NCBI GenBank assembly: GCA_040404065.1
Contig: JBBAJM010000001.1
Strand: one strand, 5' to 3'
Length of the DNA: 64,000 bases
DNA from: Fontibacterium sp040404065
GTDB taxonomy: Bacteria; Pseudomonadota; Alphaproteobacteria; Pelagibacterales; Pelagibacteraceae
Made by a program: the position numbers and the translations under genes. The notes below the pieces were generated by a model. It had not been told where the DNA came from. It saw nothing but the letters and a program-made list of their open reading frames with translations, and did no database searches. Below are positions 60,270 to 64,000 of this stretch, piece after piece (positions within the stretch are counted from its first letter, which is position 1; every line of letters starts with the position of its first letter).

Positions 60270-61125
60270 TTTTAGCAGAAATATTTTTTTTTAAATTCTC
60301 AATTAATCCAGTTAAAATTTTAATTTCATTATTTTTTAAATGTTTTGGCGTAATAAATATTTTTTTACTCTTAATGTTTTTTAAAATATATTTATCTGAT
60401 AAGACCCAATTTTTAGGTAAATTTAATTTTTGAGCAATCTTTTCTCTGAAACTTATAAGTTTTATAAATTTTTTATTAGCATAAATTTTTTCACCTAGTT
60501 TTTTTTTATAAATAATAGGATAATTCTCATAAGAAAGTTTGTAAATTTCTTTTTTTGTTAATTTATAAAATAAGTTTATTTTTTTCTTTTTGATTAAATC
60601 TCTTTTTAATTTTTCAAAAATAATCTTTAAATAATAAACATCGTTAATTAAATAATTAGTTTGCTCAATTGTTATAGGCCTTTCTAACCAATTTTTTTTT
60701 TGTAATGACTTATCCAATTCAACGCCACAAAAATCTAAGACTAATTTTTTATAAGAAGGCCTCTCTTTATAGCCATTAATTAAAGCAGCTATTTGGGTAT
60801 CAAATACTGAAAATAAGATTTTTTTATTAATAGATAAAAATATTTCAAGATCTTGTCTATGTGAATGAATAACTAAAGTATTTTTTTTCTGATTTAAAAA
60901 ATTATATACCTTTTTAAATTGATTTTTTCTTTCTAGACAGTCTATTATTCCAATATTTTTTCCATCATAAATAACAACAAAGGAAATAATCGCTTTATAG
61001 GTGGATCTTCTTTCAAATTCTGTATCTAAAAAAAAAATTTTTTTGTTTTTAATTTTTTCAATAAATTCATTTAGTTCTTTGTTGTTTTGAATAAATGAGA
61101 AATTATGATTGTTTTTTTTGAACAT
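60262..61125 (-). CDS. rnd: Ribonuclease D
   Basis: A 287-residue DEDDy 3'-5' exonuclease. The three exo motifs are visible: FFLDTEFER (DxE), HSHRQDLEIF, and TNYLINDVYYL (Y-x3-D). At most one HRDC-like domain follows, while E. coli RNase D has two and 375 residues, so the C terminus is short. It trims tRNA and other stable RNAs. The protein is extremely Lys/Ile-rich. Confidence 0.9.
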   Translation of the reverse strand: MFKKNNHNFSFIQNNKELNEFIEKIKNKKIFFLDTEFERRSTYKAIISFVVIYDGKNIGIIDCLERKNQFKKVYNFLNQKKNTLVIHSHRQDLEIFLSINKKILFSVFDTQIAALINGYKERPSYKKLVLDFCGVELDKSLQKKNWLERPITIEQTNYLINDVYYLKIIFEKLKRDLIKKKKINLFYKLTKKEIYKLSYENYPIIYKKKLGEKIYANKKFIKLISFREKIAQKLNLPKNWVLSDKYILKNIKSKKIFITPKHLKNNEIKILTGLIENLKKNISAKIN

Positions 61126-61164
61126 TAACTGTATTTCAATTTATTACTAAAAGGCTTGGTTAAT

Positions 61165-62955
61165 TTGAATAAATATAGAACACATAATTGCGCTGAACTT
61201 ACAATTAATAATATTGGTAAGCAAATAATTCTGTCAGGATGGATTCATAAAAAAAGAGACCATGGAAATCTTTTATTTATCGATTTAAGAGATCATTATG
61301 GAATGACTCAGTGTGTTGTTGATAATAAAAATAAATATTTTTCAACTTTGGAAAAAATCAGACTAGAAACAGTTATATGTGTTCATGGCAATGTAGTTGC
61401 AAGAACCCCTGAGACTGTTAATAAAGATCTTGCAACCGGTTCTATAGAAGTTTTTCTTGAAAGTTTTGAAACTCTAGGATCGACCAAAGAACTTCCTTTA
61501 CCAGTATTTAGCGATCAAGAATATTCAGAAGAAATAAGATTAAAATATCGTTATTTAGATTTAAGAAGAAAAAAAATACATCAAAATATTATCCTAAGAT
61601 CAAATGTAATTTCTTTTATCAGAAAAAAAATGGAGAGTTTAGGTTTCCTAGAATATCAAACGCCAATTCTAACTTCATCAAGTCCGGAAGGAGCTAGAGA
61701 TTTTTTGGTTCCAAGTAGATTAAATCCTGGAAAATTTTATGCTCTACCACAAGCCCCGCAACAATTTAAACAATTAATTATGGTTTCGGGTTTTGATAGA
61801 TATTTTCAAATCGCTCCATGCTTTAGAGATGAGGACGCAAGAGCAGACAGAAGTCCTGGAGAATTTTACCAATTAGATATTGAGATGTCTTTTGTTGAGC
61901 AAGAAGATGTATTTCAAGTTGTTGAACCATTATTGCATGAAGTTTTTACAAAATTTAGCAAAGGTTATTCAATCAGCAAAACCCCATTCAAGAGATTTAA
62001 ATATAAAGACGCAATGTTAAAATTTGGAACTGATAAACCGGATTTAAGAAACCCAATTGAAATTAATGATGTTACTGAAATTTTTGAAAGAGAAGATGTT
62101 AAATTAGAGATATTTAAAAGATTAATACAAAAAAAATCAGTGGTTAGATGCATTGTAGCAAAAAATGTATCTACTAAATCTAGAAGTTTTTTTGATAACT
62201 TGGACAAAGGTGCGAAAGCAGAAGGGGCTTCAGGACTTGGTTATATTATTCTTGAAGAAAATAATGGAAAATTAGAGGGGAAAGGCCCTATTGCTAAATT
62301 TTTCTCAGAAGATGCAATCAATACTTTATGTAATAAAATTAATGCAAAAGCCGGTGATGCTATATTTTTTGTTTGCGACATTAAAAAGAATGCTGAAAAA
62401 TTTTCAGCTTGGGCAAGAACAGAGGTTGCAAAAAATTTAGAACTAATAAAAGATAATGTATTTGAATTTTGTTGGGTGACAGATTATCCAATGTTTGAAT
62501 ATAACGACATCGATAAGAAAATTGACTTTAGTCACAATCCTTTCTCTATGCCTCAAACTTCATTAGATTTAATAGATAAAACAGATCCATTGAATTTATT
62601 AGCTTACCAATACGACATTGTTTGCAATGGTATTGAATTATCTTCAGGCGCAATCAGAAATCATGTTCCTGAACTTATGTATAAATTATTTAATATTGCA
62701 GGCTACTCTAAGGAAGAAGTGGACAATAAATTTAGCGGAATGATTAACGCTTTATCATACGGGGCTCCACCGCATGGTGGGATTGCCCCAGGAATAGACA
62801 GGATTATTATGTTATTAGCTGGAGAGAAAAACATAAGAGAAGTTACTATGTTTCCATTAAATCAAAATGCTCAAGATTTAATGATGAATGCGCCCTCAGA
62901 GGTTTCTGAAAAACAATTAAAAGAATTGAATATTAAATTAGTTAAAAAAGATTAG
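61165..62955 (+). CDS. aspS: Aspartate--tRNA ligase
   Basis: A class II synthetase of about 596 residues. The N-terminal OB fold (GWIHKKRDHGNLLFIDLRDHYG), motif 2 FRDEDARADRSPGEFYQLDIEMSF, the bacterial GAD insert and motif 3 GIAPGIDRIIMLL are present. There is no ATG near the start. Two in-frame TTG codons occur at 61156 and 61165. An AAGG (61151-61154) is correctly spaced only for 61165, which also gives MNKYRTHNC, so 61165 is chosen. It could be the non-discriminating type. The stop overlaps the next convergent gene by 4 bp. Confidence 0.96.
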   Translation: MNKYRTHNCAELTINNIGKQIILSGWIHKKRDHGNLLFIDLRDHYGMTQCVVDNKNKYFSTLEKIRLETVICVHGNVVARTPETVNKDLATGSIEVFLESFETLGSTKELPLPVFSDQEYSEEIRLKYRYLDLRRKKIHQNIILRSNVISFIRKKMESLGFLEYQTPILTSSSPEGARDFLVPSRLNPGKFYALPQAPQQFKQLIMVSGFDRYFQIAPCFRDEDARADRSPGEFYQLDIEMSFVEQEDVFQVVEPLLHEVFTKFSKGYSISKTPFKRFKYKDAMLKFGTDKPDLRNPIEINDVTEIFEREDVKLEIFKRLIQKKSVVRCIVAKNVSTKSRSFFDNLDKGAKAEGASGLGYIILEENNGKLEGKGPIAKFFSEDAINTLCNKINAKAGDAIFFVCDIKKNAEKFSAWARTEVAKNLELIKDNVFEFCWVTDYPMFEYNDIDKKIDFSHNPFSMPQTSLDLIDKTDPLNLLAYQYDIVCNGIELSSGAIRNHVPELMYKLFNIAGYSKEEVDNKFSGMINALSYGAPPHGGIAPGIDRIIMLLAGEKNIREVTMFPLNQNAQDLMMNAPSEVSEKQLKELNIKLVKKD

Positions 62956-63788
62956 TTAACTTTTTTGCTTTTAATATTTAGTCTAATATTACTTAAATCT
63001 ACAAGCTTCTCTTTATATTGATTTCGTAAAAATCCTTTGCTTGTAATATTTTTAAGAACATCAATTAGTTGAGCATTTTCTTCAGTATCATCAGCTTGAT
63101 CTAATTTTTTAATTGAAGGAGTGTGAGCAAGATCTTCTCTTCCTAAATATGAAATCGCAAGTTCCCTAAATAAATAATCTAAAATTGAACTAGCTGATAA
63201 AATTCTGTCATTACCCTTAACTTTTCCTGATGGTTCAAACTTAGTATTTATAAAGGCATCAACATATTCTTCTAATGGAACTCCGTATTGCAATCCAAGT
63301 GAGATAGCTATTGCAAAATTATTCATCAAGGATCTTACAAGTTCACCTTCTTTATTAGTATCAATAAAAATTTCTCCAACTCTACCATCGTCATACTCTC
63401 CAATGTGCAAATAGACTTTGTGATCGCCAATCATTGCTTTTTGAATATAACCTTTTCTGCGGTCAGGCATTTTTCTTCTATCGCTAAAAGCTTTATTTTC
63501 AATAGTTATGTTTTTGTCTTGAGTATTATTAAAAATCGCCGAAGTTAAACTTTCACTTATCTTCTGATTTGAAATTTCTTTAACTTCTAGTTCTTTGCTT
63601 ATTGCTTTATTTACTTGAATTTCAGCTAATGATTTTGTTTTTCTTTTGTTAAATTTGACGTCTAAAACTTCAACTTTTCCATCTTTTCTTGTATCGAGTT
63701 CCTGAATAGCTTCGTTAGTTAATTCTTGTAAATTATGCGTTATTTTGAACAAACAAGTGTAAAAACTTTCAGCGATGTATTTAGACAT
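62952..63788 (-). CDS. Free-standing protein matching the C-terminal (TSCPD-type) region of class II ribonucleotide reductase NrdJ
   Basis: A 278-residue protein. From about residue 100 it closely follows the C-terminal region of alphaproteobacterial B12-dependent NrdJ: DRRKMPDRRKGYIQKAMIGDHKVYLHIGEY, EIFIDTNKEGELVRSLMNNFAIAISLGLQYGVPLEEYVDAF, FEPSGKVKGNDRI and SSILDYLFRELAISYLGR. The catalytic barrel, its active-site cysteines and the final zinc-ribbon Cys cluster are absent. Only one Cys (C12) is seen. The first 100 residues are not recognised. It is not a fragment cut by the window. The role is unknown; it could be a dNTP-linked regulator or a separate reductase subunit. Confidence 0.72.
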   Translation of the reverse strand: MSKYIAESFYTCLFKITHNLQELTNEAIQELDTRKDGKVEVLDVKFNKRKTKSLAEIQVNKAISKELEVKEISNQKISESLTSAIFNNTQDKNITIENKAFSDRRKMPDRRKGYIQKAMIGDHKVYLHIGEYDDGRVGEIFIDTNKEGELVRSLMNNFAIAISLGLQYGVPLEEYVDAFINTKFEPSGKVKGNDRILSASSILDYLFRELAISYLGREDLAHTPSIKKLDQADDTEENAQLIDVLKNITSKGFLRNQYKEKLVDLSNIRLNIKSKKVN

Positions 63789-63842
63789 TTTTGATTCTTA
63801 AAAATTAAATGATTTTAAATCACTATTTTAATCTGTAATAAG

Positions 63843-63863
63843 TGTCTAGTTAAAAAATAGACA
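63843..63863. other. Inverted repeat in the gap before the NDUFA12-like gene
   Basis: TGTCTA (63843-63848) and TAGACA (63858-63863) form a 6-bp inverted repeat around a 9-base spacer. A second one, TGATTT-T-AAATCA, is at 63810-63822. Both lie in the divergent region between the NrdJ-like gene and the gene at 63915, so they could be operators or weak hairpins. Confidence 0.3.
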
Positions 63864-63914
63864 ACTTGAAATAGAAATTTTTGTGGATATCTTAAAAAAA
63901 TATAAAATTTTATA

Positions 63915-64000
63915 ATGATTAATTTTTTAAAAATTATTTTTACTTGGTGGAACGGGCAAACAATAGGAACGTTTTTAAACACTTTATTTTTCGGAAAGCT
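63915..64000 (+). CDS. NDUFA12-like NADH:ubiquinone oxidoreductase accessory subunit, 3'-truncated by window edge
   Basis: Only the first 28 codons are in the window. The translation MINFLKIIFTWWNGQTIGTF resembles the start of the alphaproteobacterial NDUFA12/B17.2 family (a FTWWNG-x-T-x-GT pattern). In those bacteria this small protein is a supernumerary subunit of complex I shared with mitochondria. The call rests on this short N terminus only. Confidence 0.7.
   Translation, partial: MINFLKIIFTWWNGQTIGTFLNTLFFGK

Overview
This window is a piece of a streamlined marine alphaproteobacterial chromosome, almost certainly from the SAR11 clade (Pelagibacterales). The reasons are the very AT-rich sequence, dense packing (no gene-free stretch reaches 150 bp), many 1-14 bp gene overlaps, a proteorhodopsin gene divergent from a retinal-synthesis operon, and alphaproteobacterial gene order such as rpsF-rpsR-rplI-dnaB-alr-cvpA-purF and rsmA-pdxA-surA-lptD-lptG-lptF. 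I see no rRNA, tRNA, CRISPR array, insertion sequence, prophage or integrase. The accessory content is small.

Layout. 1-2852: end of a DEAD-box RNA helicase, an EptA-like phosphoethanolamine transferase and a SemiSWEET transporter. 2849-6310 (minus): the nadA-nadB-nadC operon for NAD synthesis. 6411-9186: a DUF4337 membrane protein, YgfZ and a dihydroorotase. 9188-14408: the light-harvesting locus, with blh, crtY, crtB and crtI on minus (phytoene made and converted to beta-carotene, then retinal) divergent from a green-type proteorhodopsin. 14448-16821: dipeptide epimerase, [2Fe-2S] ferredoxin and ferredoxin-NADP reductase. 16814-24241: lipid-linked glycosyltransferase pair, dksA, GST, chromene-carboxylate isomerase-like protein, glycerate kinase-like protein, tolC and recA. 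24342-31258: alaS, icd, psd-pssA with a GT8-like gene, and rlmE. 31289-38302: guaB-(TPR)-guaA-panB, then yfgM-like, bamB and a shortened der. 38305-46454 (minus): purF, cvpA, an MMPL exporter, alr, dnaB and ribosomal proteins L9, S18 and S6. 46579-49136: fabD, fabG, acpP, gmk. 49110-56001 (minus): rsmA, pdxA, a short surA and lptD-lptG-lptF. 56031-64000: pepA, ndk, purN-purM, an Hda-like DnaA paralogue, rnd, aspS, a free-standing NrdJ C-terminal-type protein and the start of an NDUFA12-like complex I gene.

Most genes are housekeeping: NAD, purine and GMP synthesis, fatty acid and phospholipid synthesis, LPS export and outer-membrane biogenesis, replication and translation. The most unusual points are proteins that have lost whole domains while their operon context is intact. 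Der has only its second GTPase domain plus KH domain. SurA has no PPIase domain. A NrdJ C-terminal-like domain stands alone without the reductase. The proteorhodopsin has no signal peptide. Other points are tail-to-tail gene pairs whose stop codons share the same 4 bp, a terminator hairpin lying inside coding sequence, a perfect DnaA box just upstream of dnaB, and several consensus -10 boxes so close to the start codon that leaderless or near-leaderless mRNAs are likely.
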